A DNA stretch of 64,000 nucleotides from Methylobacterium sp. R2-1. GTDB taxonomy: Bacteria > Pseudomonadota > Alphaproteobacteria > Rhizobiales > Beijerinckiaceae. The stretch covers positions 124,001 to 188,000 of the forward strand of contig NZ_JACHWM010000013.1 in the NCBI RefSeq assembly GCF_014191355.1. The letters run 5' to 3'. Within the stretch, counting starts at the first letter, position 1. Each line of letters begins with the position of its first letter. The position numbers and the translations under genes are program-made. The notes below the pieces were generated by a model. The model was given only the letters and a program-made list of their open reading frames with translations. It made no database searches and was not told where the DNA came from. This document shows positions 36,076 to 44,464 of the stretch, in pieces.

Positions 36076-36900
36076 ATGTCGGATGCAATGTCGGACGAAG
36101 CGAGCCTCATCGCCGAGAACCGCCGCCGCTACGAGGAGCTGAAGCAGGCGGGTCAGGGCTACGCCCCGCGCGCCCTGCCCGGCCCGAGCCCGCGCGGCGG
36201 CGTGCCGCTCGATGCGGCGGCGATCCTCCACCGCGAGACCATCCCCGGCGGCTGGTATTGGGCCGCCACCCTCAAACGCGGCGAGGCGATCCGGCTCAGC
36301 CTCGACCACGGCCCGTCGAGCGTCGCCCTCGTCGCGTGGTCGGCTTCTGATCCGAGCGAGCGGCTGAACTACGCCGACACCGTCAAGGTGCAGTGGACGG
36401 CCGCCCTCCGGAAGGGCCGTGTGCTGTTCTCCGATATGGGCCGCGTGATGTTCTCGATGATCGAGGATTCCTGCGGGGGCCACGACGCGCTCGTCGGCGG
36501 CTCCAATGCCGCCTCGAACGCGGCGCGCTATGCCGGCGGTCCCCATCGCAACACCCGCGACAACCTCGTTCTGGCCGCCCTCAAGAGCGGGCTGGAGCGG
36601 CGCGACATCCCCGCCTGCATCTCGTTCTTCGCCCCCGTTGTGGTCGGGCCGGAGGGCCGCTTCGCCTGGAACGCCGCCGGCCGCATGGCGGACGACTTCG
36701 TCGATCTGCGCGCCGAGATGGACCTGATCGTCGCCCTCTCGAACTGCCCCCATCCCCTCGATCCGGCCCCCGATTACGCGCCGAACCCGGTAACGGTGAC
36801 CCGCTTCCGCGCCCTGCCCCCGACAGGGGACGATCTGTGCCGCACCGCCACGATCGAGGCCGTGCGCGGCTTCGAGAACAACGCCGCCGCCGGCTTCTGA
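36076..36900 (+). CDS. DUF1989 protein, urea-amidolyase-associated type 1 (carboxyguanidine deiminase subunit)
   Basis: 274 residues of the UAAP1/DUF1989 family. Motifs GGWYWAATLKRGEAIRL, FSDMGRVMFSMIEDSCGGHD and DLRAEMDLIVALSNCPHPLDP contain conserved Asp, Cys and His residues. Pairs of these proteins accompany the biotin-dependent guanidine carboxylase and form carboxyguanidine deiminase (CgdAB), which turns carboxyguanidine into allophanate and ammonia. The second member starts 16 bp downstream. Which of CgdA or CgdB this is was not assigned. The riboswitch upstream strongly supports the guanidine role over the older urea role. Confidence 0.88.
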   Translation: MSDAMSDEASLIAENRRRYEELKQAGQGYAPRALPGPSPRGGVPLDAAAILHRETIPGGWYWAATLKRGEAIRLSLDHGPSSVALVAWSASDPSERLNYADTVKVQWTAALRKGRVLFSDMGRVMFSMIEDSCGGHDALVGGSNAASNAARYAGGPHRNTRDNLVLAALKSGLERRDIPACISFFAPVVVGPEGRFAWNAAGRMADDFVDLRAEMDLIVALSNCPHPLDPAPDYAPNPVTVTRFRALPPTGDDLCRTATIEAVRGFENNAAAGF

Positions 36901-36915
36901 AGGGGAGGAAGACCG

Positions 36916-37548
36916 ATGACCGACACCGTGACCACGCTCTTCGACCAAGTCGTTCTGGATCAAGTCGTACCCGCCCAGGCGCCGTTCTCCACCCTCGTGC
37001 GGGCCGGCCAGACCATCCGCATCGAGGACAGCCAAGGCTGCCAGGCCGTCGACACCCTGTTCTACCGGGCCGACGACAGGGCTGAGCGCTACTCCTCCCA
37101 GGATACGGTGCGTGCGCAGGGCGCGGCCTACGTCACCACCGGCACGCGGGTGATGTCGAACGAGGGGCGGCTGATGCTCACCGTCACCGCCGATTCCTGC
37201 GGGCGCCACGACACCTCGGCCGGGGCCTGTTCCTGCGAGAGCAACACCGTCCGCTTCGGCCACGCCACGAAGTATCTCCACGCCTGCCGCGAGAATTTCG
37301 CGCTGGAGGTTGCGAAGTACGGCCTGTCGAAGCGCGACATCGTGCCGAACATCAACTTCTTCATGAACGTGCCGATCGAGCAGGACGGCGGGCTCGCCAT
37401 CGTCGACGGCGTGTCGTCGCCCGGCGACTACGTCGAGCTCAGGGCCGAGATGGACGTGATCTGCGTGATCTCGAACTGCCCGCAGATCAACAACCCCTGC
37501 AACGGCTTCAACCCCACGCCGATCCGCGTGACGGTTCGCGAGGGTTGA
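36916..37548 (+). CDS. DUF1989 protein, urea-amidolyase-associated type 2 (carboxyguanidine deiminase subunit)
   Basis: 210 residues, the shorter partner (UAAP2). Motifs IEDSQGCQAVDTLFYRADD, SNEGRLMLTVTADSCGRHD and ELRAEMDVICVISNCPQINNPCN match the partner protein in the same order, and both carry the SNCPQ/SNCPH block. It is expected to form the heteromeric carboxyguanidine deiminase with the preceding gene product. A GGAGG site precedes the ATG. The carboxylase gene begins within about 6 bp of its stop, so the three are coupled. Confidence 0.9.
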   Translation: MTDTVTTLFDQVVLDQVVPAQAPFSTLVRAGQTIRIEDSQGCQAVDTLFYRADDRAERYSSQDTVRAQGAAYVTTGTRVMSNEGRLMLTVTADSCGRHDTSAGACSCESNTVRFGHATKYLHACRENFALEVAKYGLSKRDIVPNINFFMNVPIEQDGGLAIVDGVSSPGDYVELRAEMDVICVISNCPQINNPCNGFNPTPIRVTVREG

Positions 37549-37553
37549 GGCGC

Positions 37554-40500
37554 ATGTTCCGAAAGGTTCTGGTCGCCAATCGCGGCGAGATCGCCGCGCG
37601 TGTCGTGCGCACGCTGCGGCGCATGAACATCGCCTCCGTCGCCGTCTATTCGGACGCCGACCGCTTCACGCCGGGCGTGCTCGCCGCCGACGAGGCCGTG
37701 CGCCTCGGCCCTGCGCCGGCCGCGCAGAGCTATCTCGACGTCGAGGCCGTCATTGCCGCCTGCAAGGCGACAGGCGCCGAGGCCGTCCATCCCGGCTACG
37801 GCTTCCTGTCCGAGAATGTCGGCTTCGCCGAGCGGCTGGCGGTGGAGGGCATCGTCTTCATCGGGCCGCGCCCGGAGCACCTGCGCGCCTTCGGCCTCAA
37901 GCACAAAGCCCGTGAGCTCGCCAAGGCCAGCGGCGTGCCGCTCCTGCCCGGCACCGACCTGCTGCCCAATCTCGAGACGGCGCTGAGCGCGGCGGAGGCG
38001 ATCGGCTATCCGGTCATGCTCAAGAGCACCGCGGGCGGCGGCGGCATCGGCATGCAGCTCTGCCACTCGGGCCAGGAACTGGCCGAGCGCTTCGCCGCGG
38101 TCGAGCGCACGGCGCGGGCCAGCTTCGGCGATGCCCGCGTCTATCTCGAGCGCTTCGTGGCGCAGGCCCGCCACGTCGAGGTGCAGATCTTCGGCGACGG
38201 GCGCGGCCGCGTCGTGGCGCTCGGCGAGCGCGACTGCTCGCTCCAGCGCCGGAACCAGAAGGTGATCGAGGAGACGCCGGCCCCCGGCCTCTCCGACGCG
38301 GTGCGCGCCCGGCTCCACGCCGCGGCGGTCGCTTTGGCGGAGAGCGTCGCCTACGCCTCGGCCGGCACGGTCGAGTTCATCTACGATCCGGATCGCGAAG
38401 ACTTCTCCTTCCTCGAAGTGAACACGCGGCTTCAAGTGGAGCACCCGGTGACTGAGGCGGTGTTCGGCATCGACCTTGTCGAATGGATGGTGCGTCAGGC
38501 CGCGGGCGAGGACCCGATCACGGCGGCCGGGTCGCTCGTGCCGAGGGGCGCGGCGATCGAGGCCCGGCTCTACGCCGAGATCCCGCACGCCAACTTTTCT
38601 CCGAGCGCCGGCCTGCTCACCGAGGTGCGCTTCCCCGAGAACGCCCGCATCGACGGCTGGATCGCCACCGGCACCGAGGTCACCCCGTTCTACGACCCGA
38701 TGCTCGCCAAGATCATCGTCACCGGGGCCAACCGACCGGACGCCATCGCGGCGCTTCATGCGGCGCTGGCCGACACCGCCGTCTCCGGCATCGAGACCAA
38801 CCTCGACTATCTGCGCACCATTGCCGCCTCGGCGATGTTCGCCGAGGGCCGCGTGGCGACCACGGCCCTGCGCGATCTCGCCTACGCGCCGAAGAGTATC
38901 GAGGTGCTGCTGCCGGGCCCCCAATCGAGCCTGCAGGAACTGCCCGGCCGCCTCGGCCTGTGGGAGGTCGGCGTGCCGCCGAGCGGTCCGATGGATGCGC
39001 GCTCCTTCGCCCACGCCAACGCCCTCGTCGGCAACGGGCAAGACACCTGCGCCCTCGAACTCACTGTCTCGGGCCCGACGCTGCGCTTCCACACGGATGC
39101 TCGGGTGGCGCTTGCGGGCGCCGCGATGCGGCTCACCCTCGACGGTGAGGCGCGCCCGCACGGCGAGGCGTTCCCGGTCAGGGCGGGGCAGACACTCGCC
39201 ATCGGCGCGATCGAGGGGCCGGGACAGCGCGCCTATCTGGCCCTGCGCGGTGGCCTCGAAGCGCCTCTGGTGCTCGGCTCGCGCGCGACCTTCGCGCTCG
39301 GCGCCTTCGGCGGCCACGCCACGGGCGTCCTCAAGGCCGGCGACGTGCTTCATCTCGGTGACGTGCCCGAAGTCGCCGCTGCCCTGCCCGAGCCCGCGCC
39401 GCTGACCCATGACTGGGAGGTCGGCGTCGTCTACGGCCCGCACGGCGCGCCGGACTTCTTCCAAGAGGCCGACATCGCCGACTTGTTCTCGGCCTCCTAC
39501 GAGGTCCACTTCAACTCGGCCCGCACCGGCGTGCGCCTGATCGGCCCGACGCCGCGCTGGGCGCGGACCGACGGCGGCGAGGCCGGACTCCATCCCTCGA
39601 ACCTGCACGACAACGCCTACGCCGTCGGCGCCATCGACTTCACCGGCGACATGCCGATCCTGCTCGGCCCTGACGGCCCGAGTCTCGGCGGCTTCGTCTG
39701 CCCGGCGGTGATTGCCCGCGACGAACTCTGGAAGATGGGCCAGCTCCGGCCCGGCGATACGGTCCGCTTCCAGCCCCTGGCCCGGCCGGACGACGAGATG
39801 GCCGCGCCGGCCCTGATCGGCGGGGGTGCCCTGCCCGGCTCGCCCATCCTCGCCCGCGACGAGACCGGTCCGGTCCCCGTCGCCTATCGGCGGCAGGGCG
39901 ACGACAACCTGCTCGTCGAGTACGGTCCGATGGCCCTCGATATCGGTTTGCGGCTGCGCGTCCACCTGCTCGCCGAGGCGGTCCGCGCCGCCCGGCTCCC
40001 CGGGCTGACCGACCTGACGCCCGGCATCCGCTCGCTTCAGATCCACTACGACGGCACGGCGCTGCCGCGCTCCCGCCTCCTCGGCAGCTTACGCGAAATC
40101 GAGGCCGGATTGCCTCCGGCGGACGCCGTCAGCGTCCCGAGCCGGATCGTCCACCTGCCACTCTCGTGGAACGACCCGCAAGCCGAGCTGGCCATGCGCA
40201 AGTACCAGGAACTGGTGCGCCCGAACGCGCCCTGGTGCCCCTCGAACATCGACTTCATCCGCCGCATCAACGGCCTGCCCGACGAGGCGGCGGTGCGGAA
40301 CATCATCTTCGACGCAGAGTACCTCGTGATGGGGCTCGGCGACGTCTATCTCGGCGCCCCGGTCGCCACCCCGGTCGACCCGCGCCACCGCCTCGTCACG
40401 ACGAAGTACAACCCGGCCCGCACCTGGACGCCGGAGAACGCGGTCGGCATCGGCGGCGCCTACATGTGCATCTACGGCATGGAGGGGCCGGGCGGATACC

Positions 40501-41081
40501 AGCTGTTCGGGCGCACGATCCAGATCTGGAACACGTGGCGGACGACCCGCGAGTTCGTGCCCGGCCATCCTTGGCTGCTGCGGCCCTTCGACCGCATCCG
40601 CTTCTTCCCCGTCAGCCACGACGCGCTGACCGAGGCCCGCGCCGCCTTCCCGCACGGGGCCTATCCGATCCGGATCGAGGACGGCACGTTCTCCTATGCC
40701 GAACACCGGGCCATGCTCGCGGGGAACGCCGCCGAGATCCAGCGCGCGGGCGCGCGCCAGAGGGCGGCCTTCGCCGCGGAGCGCGAGCGCTGGAAGGTGG
40801 AAGGGCTCGACAGCTTCGTCGCCGACGAGGCGGTGGCGACGGAGGCTGCCGAGATCCCGCCCGGCTGCGAGGGCGTGCCGACGACCGTGCCCGGCAATGT
40901 CTGGAAGGTTCTGGTCGGCGCGGGCGACGCCGTCACGGCAGGCCAGACGGTGGCCATCCTCGAATCGATGAAGATGGAGGTGGCGGTCACCGCCCCCGTC
41001 GGCGGCCGGGTCCGCGAGATCCGAGCCCAGCCCGGCCGCACCCTGCGCGGCGGCGACCTCGTCGCCATCCTCGAAACATAG
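37554..41081 (+). CDS. Biotin-dependent urea/guanidine carboxylase
   Basis: 1175 residues with the full layout. An N-terminal biotin carboxylase comes first (ANRGEIAARVVRTLRR, GYGFLSEN, ATP-grasp loop KSTAGGGGIGMQ, RLQVEHPVTE). A carboxyltransferase of the KipA/AHS2 then AHS1 type spans about residues 455-1000 (VPPSGPMDARSFAHANALVG, then MEGPGGYQLFGRT). The C-terminal biotin carrier has ESMKMEV. No allophanate hydrolase is fused. In guanidine-riboswitch operons these enzymes prefer guanidine over urea, making carboxyguanidine. An in-frame TTG nine bases earlier overlaps the previous stop; ATG 37554 was chosen. Confidence 0.92.
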   Translation: MFRKVLVANRGEIAARVVRTLRRMNIASVAVYSDADRFTPGVLAADEAVRLGPAPAAQSYLDVEAVIAACKATGAEAVHPGYGFLSENVGFAERLAVEGIVFIGPRPEHLRAFGLKHKARELAKASGVPLLPGTDLLPNLETALSAAEAIGYPVMLKSTAGGGGIGMQLCHSGQELAERFAAVERTARASFGDARVYLERFVAQARHVEVQIFGDGRGRVVALGERDCSLQRRNQKVIEETPAPGLSDAVRARLHAAAVALAESVAYASAGTVEFIYDPDREDFSFLEVNTRLQVEHPVTEAVFGIDLVEWMVRQAAGEDPITAAGSLVPRGAAIEARLYAEIPHANFSPSAGLLTEVRFPENARIDGWIATGTEVTPFYDPMLAKIIVTGANRPDAIAALHAALADTAVSGIETNLDYLRTIAASAMFAEGRVATTALRDLAYAPKSIEVLLPGPQSSLQELPGRLGLWEVGVPPSGPMDARSFAHANALVGNGQDTCALELTVSGPTLRFHTDARVALAGAAMRLTLDGEARPHGEAFPVRAGQTLAIGAIEGPGQRAYLALRGGLEAPLVLGSRATFALGAFGGHATGVLKAGDVLHLGDVPEVAAALPEPAPLTHDWEVGVVYGPHGAPDFFQEADIADLFSASYEVHFNSARTGVRLIGPTPRWARTDGGEAGLHPSNLHDNAYAVGAIDFTGDMPILLGPDGPSLGGFVCPAVIARDELWKMGQLRPGDTVRFQPLARPDDEMAAPALIGGGALPGSPILARDETGPVPVAYRRQGDDNLLVEYGPMALDIGLRLRVHLLAEAVRAARLPGLTDLTPGIRSLQIHYDGTALPRSRLLGSLREIEAGLPPADAVSVPSRIVHLPLSWNDPQAELAMRKYQELVRPNAPWCPSNIDFIRRINGLPDEAAVRNIIFDAEYLVMGLGDVYLGAPVATPVDPRHRLVTTKYNPARTWTPENAVGIGGAYMCIYGMEGPGGYQLFGRTIQIWNTWRTTREFVPGHPWLLRPFDRIRFFPVSHDALTEARAAFPHGAYPIRIEDGTFSYAEHRAMLAGNAAEIQRAGARQRAAFAAERERWKVEGLDSFVADEAVATEAAEIPPGCEGVPTTVPGNVWKVLVGAGDAVTAGQTVAILESMKMEVAVTAPVGGRVREIRAQPGRTLRGGDLVAILET

Positions 41082-41082
41082 G

Positions 41083-41132
41083 ACGTCGTCTTTTCCCGAA
41101 GGCCGGCAACCACCTTTCGGGCCGGTGCTCAC
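41083..41132 (-). repeat. Diverged, inverted copy of the dispersed palindromic element
   Basis: GTCGTCTTTTCCCGAAGG...CCACCTTTCGGG is the reverse complement of the first half of copy A (CCCGAAAGGTGG...TTTCGGAAAAGACGATGC) with several changes. It begins one base after the carboxylase stop. Together with the copy at 41337 it flanks a 39-codon ORF. Confidence 0.6.
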
Positions 41133-41218
41133 GGTCGGGACGGATCTTGCAAGGGCCGCCACCGCTCGGGCGGCGCAACCCGCCCGGCGCGATCCTCGCA
41201 TAGGCACGGAGACGGCCG

Positions 41219-41338
41219 ATGATGCAGCAGATCCACCGCGTCTTCACCGCGATCCTCGGTCTCGTCGTGCTCGGCCTCCAAGCCAAGGCCGCCGGGCGGC
41301 TGCCGCAGGGGCAGCAGGGCCGAGAGACGCCGCGTTAG
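41219..41338 (+). CDS. Small hydrophobic peptide, uncertain
   Basis: 39 residues: a basic start, one hydrophobic segment (FTAILGLVVLGLQAKAAG) and a polar Gln/Arg tail. GGAG lies ten bases before the ATG. Its stop codon TAG is the beginning of a dispersed repeat, as for etfB and the glutamine-synthetase-like gene, which supports a real reading frame ending there. It resembles no family known to me and could be a membrane micropeptide or chance. Confidence 0.4.
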   Translation: MMQQIHRVFTAILGLVVLGLQAKAAGRLPQGQQGRETPR

Positions 41339-41402
41339 AGCATCGTCCCGAGAGGTGGCCACCGGCTTCGGGAAAAGACGATGCACAACGACGATGCTCT
41401 AG
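41337..41402 (+). repeat. Dispersed palindromic element, short copy C with 10-bp terminal inverted repeats
   Basis: A 66-bp copy whose ends AGAGCATCGT and ACGATGCTCT are exact reverse complements, enclosing the stem CCCGAGAGGTGG/CCACCGGCTTCGGG. It lacks the second half found in copies A and B. The terminal repeats suggest a MITE-like element. Confidence 0.78.
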
Positions 41403-41621
41403 ACGCCTCCCGGCCGGCTCGGGTCGTCAAAGCCTTCCTTTGAGTTCGGGCAGCGTGCCGCCGGCCCGGCCTGATCCGTGTCGCGCCCGGCACCGGCACC
41501 GCGACCGAGGTGTGGACGCAGGCGCTGTACGTCGCATTGCCCTTTTCCAAGTTCTATCCCCATATGGGAACGAAAGGCGAACAAAGATCTTTTCTGGGTC
41601 GACAAGGAGGGATGGGCGCAG

Positions 41622-41837
41622 ATGGCACGCTACCGCTTCCACGCGACGAACGGCTACGAGTGCGTGTTCGACGCTCAGGGCAAGGATATCCGTGTTCCCG
41701 AACGCCTCGTGCGACGCGCCAACGAGGTGGCCCAGGCGGTGATGAGCAGCCTCGCCGATCGCGAGGATTGGTCGGAGTGGCACATCACCGTGCACGACCT
41801 CAACGGCCGGCGCGTGCTGGTGAAGCCGTTCGTGTGA
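41622..41837 (+). CDS. Small DUF6894-like protein
   Basis: 71 residues from ATG 41622, which follows AAGGAGG at 41604. The pattern MARYRFHATNGYECVFDAQGKD (shown in part: RYRFHATNGYECVFD), a middle helix and a final WHITVHDLNGRRVLVKPF match the small DUF6894-type proteins abundant in Methylobacterium and Bradyrhizobium. The function is unknown. The gene is alone between repeat elements and a leftward hydrolase gene. Confidence 0.75.
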   Translation: MARYRFHATNGYECVFDAQGKDIRVPERLVRRANEVAQAVMSSLADREDWSEWHITVHDLNGRRVLVKPFV

Positions 41838-41868
41838 CGGTCGGCGAGGCCGGGGCTCCGGACCGCGC

Positions 41869-42774
41869 TCAGCCCAGGAAGTCGTCCAGGAAGTCGCGAA
41901 GGGCGGCGAGGACGAGGTCGGGCCGCTCCTCCTGCAGGGTATGGCCGCAATCGAGCGCGAAGCCGCGCACGTCGCGGGCCTTCTCGCGCCACGTCGCCAG
42001 CACGTCGTAGGTCCGCCCGACCGTCCCCCGCGCGCCCCAGAGGGCCAGGAGCGGCACTTCGATCCGCCGGTCGGCATCGGCCGCGTCGTGCTCCAGGTCG
42101 ATTCCCGCCGCCGCCCGGTAATCCTCGCAGATGGCGTGGCGCGTGGCCGGATCGCGGTAGACGCGCAGGTACTCGGCGAACAGGTCCGGGCTCGGGCTGC
42201 CCGGCGTCTTCGACTGGCCCTCGACATGGGTGCGCAGGAAGAATTCCGGGTCGGCCGCAATCAGGCGCTCCGGCAGGGGCGCCGGCTGGATCAGGAAGAA
42301 CCACCAGAAATAGGCCGTGGCGAAGGCCTTGTCGGTCCGTGCGTACATCGTCGCGGTCGGCGCGATGTCGAGCAAGGCCAGCCGGGTGACGGCGTCGGGA
42401 TGGTCCAGGGCGAGGCGGTGCGCGACGCGCCCGCCGCGGTCGTGGCCGACCACGGCGAAGCGGTCGTGGCCGAGGCGCCGCATCACCGCGACCGCGTCGG
42501 CGGCCATGGCGCGCTTGGCGTAATTCGCGTGGCGCTGGCCCCCCTCCGGCTTCTCCGAGTCGCCATAGCCGCGCAGATCCATCGCCACGACGCTGTGGCG
42601 CTCGGCCAAGCGCGGGGCGACGGCGTGCCAGGTCGCATGGGTCTGCGGATGCCCGTGCAGCAGGAGGACCGGCGGACCGGACCCGCCGAGGGATGCGCGA
42701 ATGCGGAGGCCGTCGGCATCGATGTCGCGGAGCGCGAAGCCCGCCAGGAACGGATCTGCCGTCATGTCGTGCAC
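41869..42774 (-). CDS. Alpha/beta hydrolase, haloacetate dehalogenase-like
   Basis: 301 residues. The oxyanion HGHPQ, the nucleophile elbow VGHDRGGRVAH (Asp as nucleophile) and the catalytic His in DCGHTLQEE are typical of haloacetate dehalogenases and epoxide hydrolases. WWFFLIQPAPLPERLI is close to the cap segment of fluoroacetate dehalogenases. There the halide pocket reads HW; here the His is replaced by Trp (FWW). It may hydrolyse another ester or epoxide instead. It is convergent with the DUF6894 gene. ATG 42765 is an alternative start. Confidence 0.8.
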   Translation of the reverse strand: MHDMTADPFLAGFALRDIDADGLRIRASLGGSGPPVLLLHGHPQTHATWHAVAPRLAERHSVVAMDLRGYGDSEKPEGGQRHANYAKRAMAADAVAVMRRLGHDRFAVVGHDRGGRVAHRLALDHPDAVTRLALLDIAPTATMYARTDKAFATAYFWWFFLIQPAPLPERLIAADPEFFLRTHVEGQSKTPGSPSPDLFAEYLRVYRDPATRHAICEDYRAAAGIDLEHDAADADRRIEVPLLALWGARGTVGRTYDVLATWREKARDVRGFALDCGHTLQEERPDLVLAALRDFLDDFLG

Positions 42775-42853
42775 CTCACCGTACGAGTCAGTGTCGGGCT
42801 GCGTCGTCGTGGCCCTCGAAGGACCGGCGTCCCGAATGCGATGCCCGCCGCGC

Positions 42854-43567
42854 CTACCGCTTGGCGAAGCCGATATCGGCGGCTACGCCCGCGAGCCGCG
42901 CCGGGTCGCGTTCCTTGCGCTCGCTGTAGCGGTCCACGAGGTACTCGGCCCGCCCGCGGATCAGCAGGGTGAACTTCATCAGTTCCTCGCAGACATCCAC
43001 CACCCGGTCGTAGAGCGGCCCGGCCTTCATCCGGCCAGCCTCGTCGAACTCCTTGTAGGCCATCGGCACCGAGGATTGGTTCGGGATGGTGAACATCCGC
43101 ATCCAGCGCCCGAGCACGCGCAGGCTGTTCACGGCGTTGAAGCTCTGCGAGCCGCCAGAGACCTGCATCACCGCGAGCGTGCGCCCTTGCGTCGGGCGCA
43201 CCGATCCTTCGCTGAGCGGGAGCCAGTCGATCTGGCTCTTCATGACGCCGGTCAGGTTGCCGTGCCGCTCGGGACTGACCCAGACTTGACCCTCGGACCA
43301 GATCGACAGGGCACGCAATGCTTGCACCTTCGGGTGGTCGGCCGCCGTGTCATCGGGAAGCGGCAGGCCGTGGGCGTGGAAGATGCGGACCTCGCCGCCC
43401 ATCGCCTCCAGCAGCCGCGCCGCCTCGTAGGCCAGGAAGCGGCTGAACGAGCGCTCCCGCAGCGAGCCGTAGAGGATCAGGAAGCGCGGCGGGTGGCTCG
43501 CTGGCGCCGACGCGTGAACCCGTTCCGCCGTCGGCACCTCGAAGTGGCTATCCGAGAGTTGCGGCAT
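42854..43567 (-). CDS. arsH: NADPH-dependent FMN reductase ArsH
   Basis: 237 residues from ATG 43567. The flavodoxin-like fold with YGSLRERSFSRFLAYEAARLL (shown in part: GSLRERSFSRFLAYEAARL), SPERHGNLTGVMKSQIDW and SGGSQSFNAVN is diagnostic of ArsH. ArsH proteins reduce flavins and oxidise methyl- or phenyl-arsenite to the less toxic pentavalent forms. It is divergent from arsR across a short promoter region. A start at 43648 would extend it through that promoter and is unlikely. Confidence 0.9.
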   Translation of the reverse strand: MPQLSDSHFEVPTAERVHASAPASHPPRFLILYGSLRERSFSRFLAYEAARLLEAMGGEVRIFHAHGLPLPDDTAADHPKVQALRALSIWSEGQVWVSPERHGNLTGVMKSQIDWLPLSEGSVRPTQGRTLAVMQVSGGSQSFNAVNSLRVLGRWMRMFTIPNQSSVPMAYKEFDEAGRMKAGPLYDRVVDVCEELMKFTLLIRGRAEYLVDRYSERKERDPARLAGVAADIGFAKR

Positions 43568-43650
43568 CCCATCGGAGAAGGGCTGCTGGGTCTTGTCCAA
43601 GGTAGCGGATCCCGATACGTTCCAACGAACGTTGAATTGATGGATCAATC

Positions 43651-44010
43651 ATGAACGAACGGCAAGCCCTCGCGGCTTTCGCCGCATTGGGCCAGGAACA
43701 CCGCCTGCGGATCGTGCGCGTGCTGGTCACGGCCGGGCCGGAGGGTTTGGCGGCCGGTTCGCTCGCGACCGAGATCGGGGTCGCGAGCACGAACCTCTCC
43801 TTCCACCTGAAGGAACTCTCCCATGCCGGGCTGATCACCTCTCGGCGCGAGGGCAAGTCGGTGGTCTACAGCGCCGCCTATGCCGGCCTGTCCGATCTGA
43901 TCGCCTTCCTGATGCGCGATTGCTGCCAGGGTCGGCCGGAGGTCTGCGAGACGGCGCTGGCAGCGCTGTCCGCCTGCAACTGCCCCACCGGAGACACCGC
44001 CTGTGCTTGA
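43651..44010 (+). CDS. arsR: ArsR-family arsenite-responsive repressor
   Basis: 119 residues with a winged helix-turn-helix (ASTNLSFHLKELSHAGLITSRREGK; recognition part STNLSFHLKELSHAGL). The classic ELCVCDL arsenite site is absent; this position reads GSLATEIGV. Cysteines instead lie at the C-terminus: C91, C92, C99 and a tail CNCPTGDTAC. This resembles the C-terminal As(III) site of the Acidithiobacillus ArsR. It probably represses arsH and its own operon until arsenite binds. The arsC start overlaps its stop. Confidence 0.88.
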   Translation: MNERQALAAFAALGQEHRLRIVRVLVTAGPEGLAAGSLATEIGVASTNLSFHLKELSHAGLITSRREGKSVVYSAAYAGLSDLIAFLMRDCCQGRPEVCETALAALSACNCPTGDTACA

Positions 44011-44452
44011 GTCCTTGCCTGAGGCGTTCGACGTCGTGATCTACCACAACCCGGCCTGCGGCACCTCGCGCAACACGCTGGCGATGATCCGCAACGCCGG
44101 CATCGAGCCGCACGTGATCGAGTACCTGAAGACGCCGCCGAATCGGGCGCTCCTCGAGCGGATGCTCGCCCGTGCCGGTCTCTCGGTCCGCGCGGTGCTC
44201 CGCGAGAAGGGGACGCCTTACGTCGAACTCGGCCTCGACGACTCTGGCTTCACCGACGCGCAACTCCTCAATGCCGTCGAGGCCCACCCGGTCCTCCTCA
44301 ACCGGCCACTGGTCGTGAGCCCGAGGGGCGTGCGCCTGTGCCGGCCGTCCGAGGTGGTGCTGGACCTGCTGCCCCCGCAGCAGGGCGCGTTCGTGAAGGA
44401 GAACGGCGAGCGCGTCGTCGACACGCAGGGCCGTCGCGTCGCCACTGCCTGA
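44003..44452 (+). CDS. arsC: Arsenate reductase, glutaredoxin-dependent
   Basis: 149 residues. YHNPACGTSRNTLAMI holds the catalytic Cys and RPLVVSPRGVRLCRPSE the conserved Arg pair of ArsC from the glutaredoxin-linked group. It reduces arsenate to arsenite for export. A GTG start at 44003 overlaps the arsR stop. The tail after residue 120 is somewhat longer than needed for catalysis. The partner efflux pump gene follows but carries an amber stop. Confidence 0.9.
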   Translation: MLESLPEAFDVVIYHNPACGTSRNTLAMIRNAGIEPHVIEYLKTPPNRALLERMLARAGLSVRAVLREKGTPYVELGLDDSGFTDAQLLNAVEAHPVLLNRPLVVSPRGVRLCRPSEVVLDLLPPQQGAFVKENGERVVDTQGRRVATA

Positions 44453-44464
44453 GGAAAATCGCTC

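Noticed and set aside
37428..40046. 872-codon minus-strand frame opposite the carboxylase
   Set aside because: Antisense shadow of a clear biotin-dependent carboxylase in high-GC DNA; no conserved motif.
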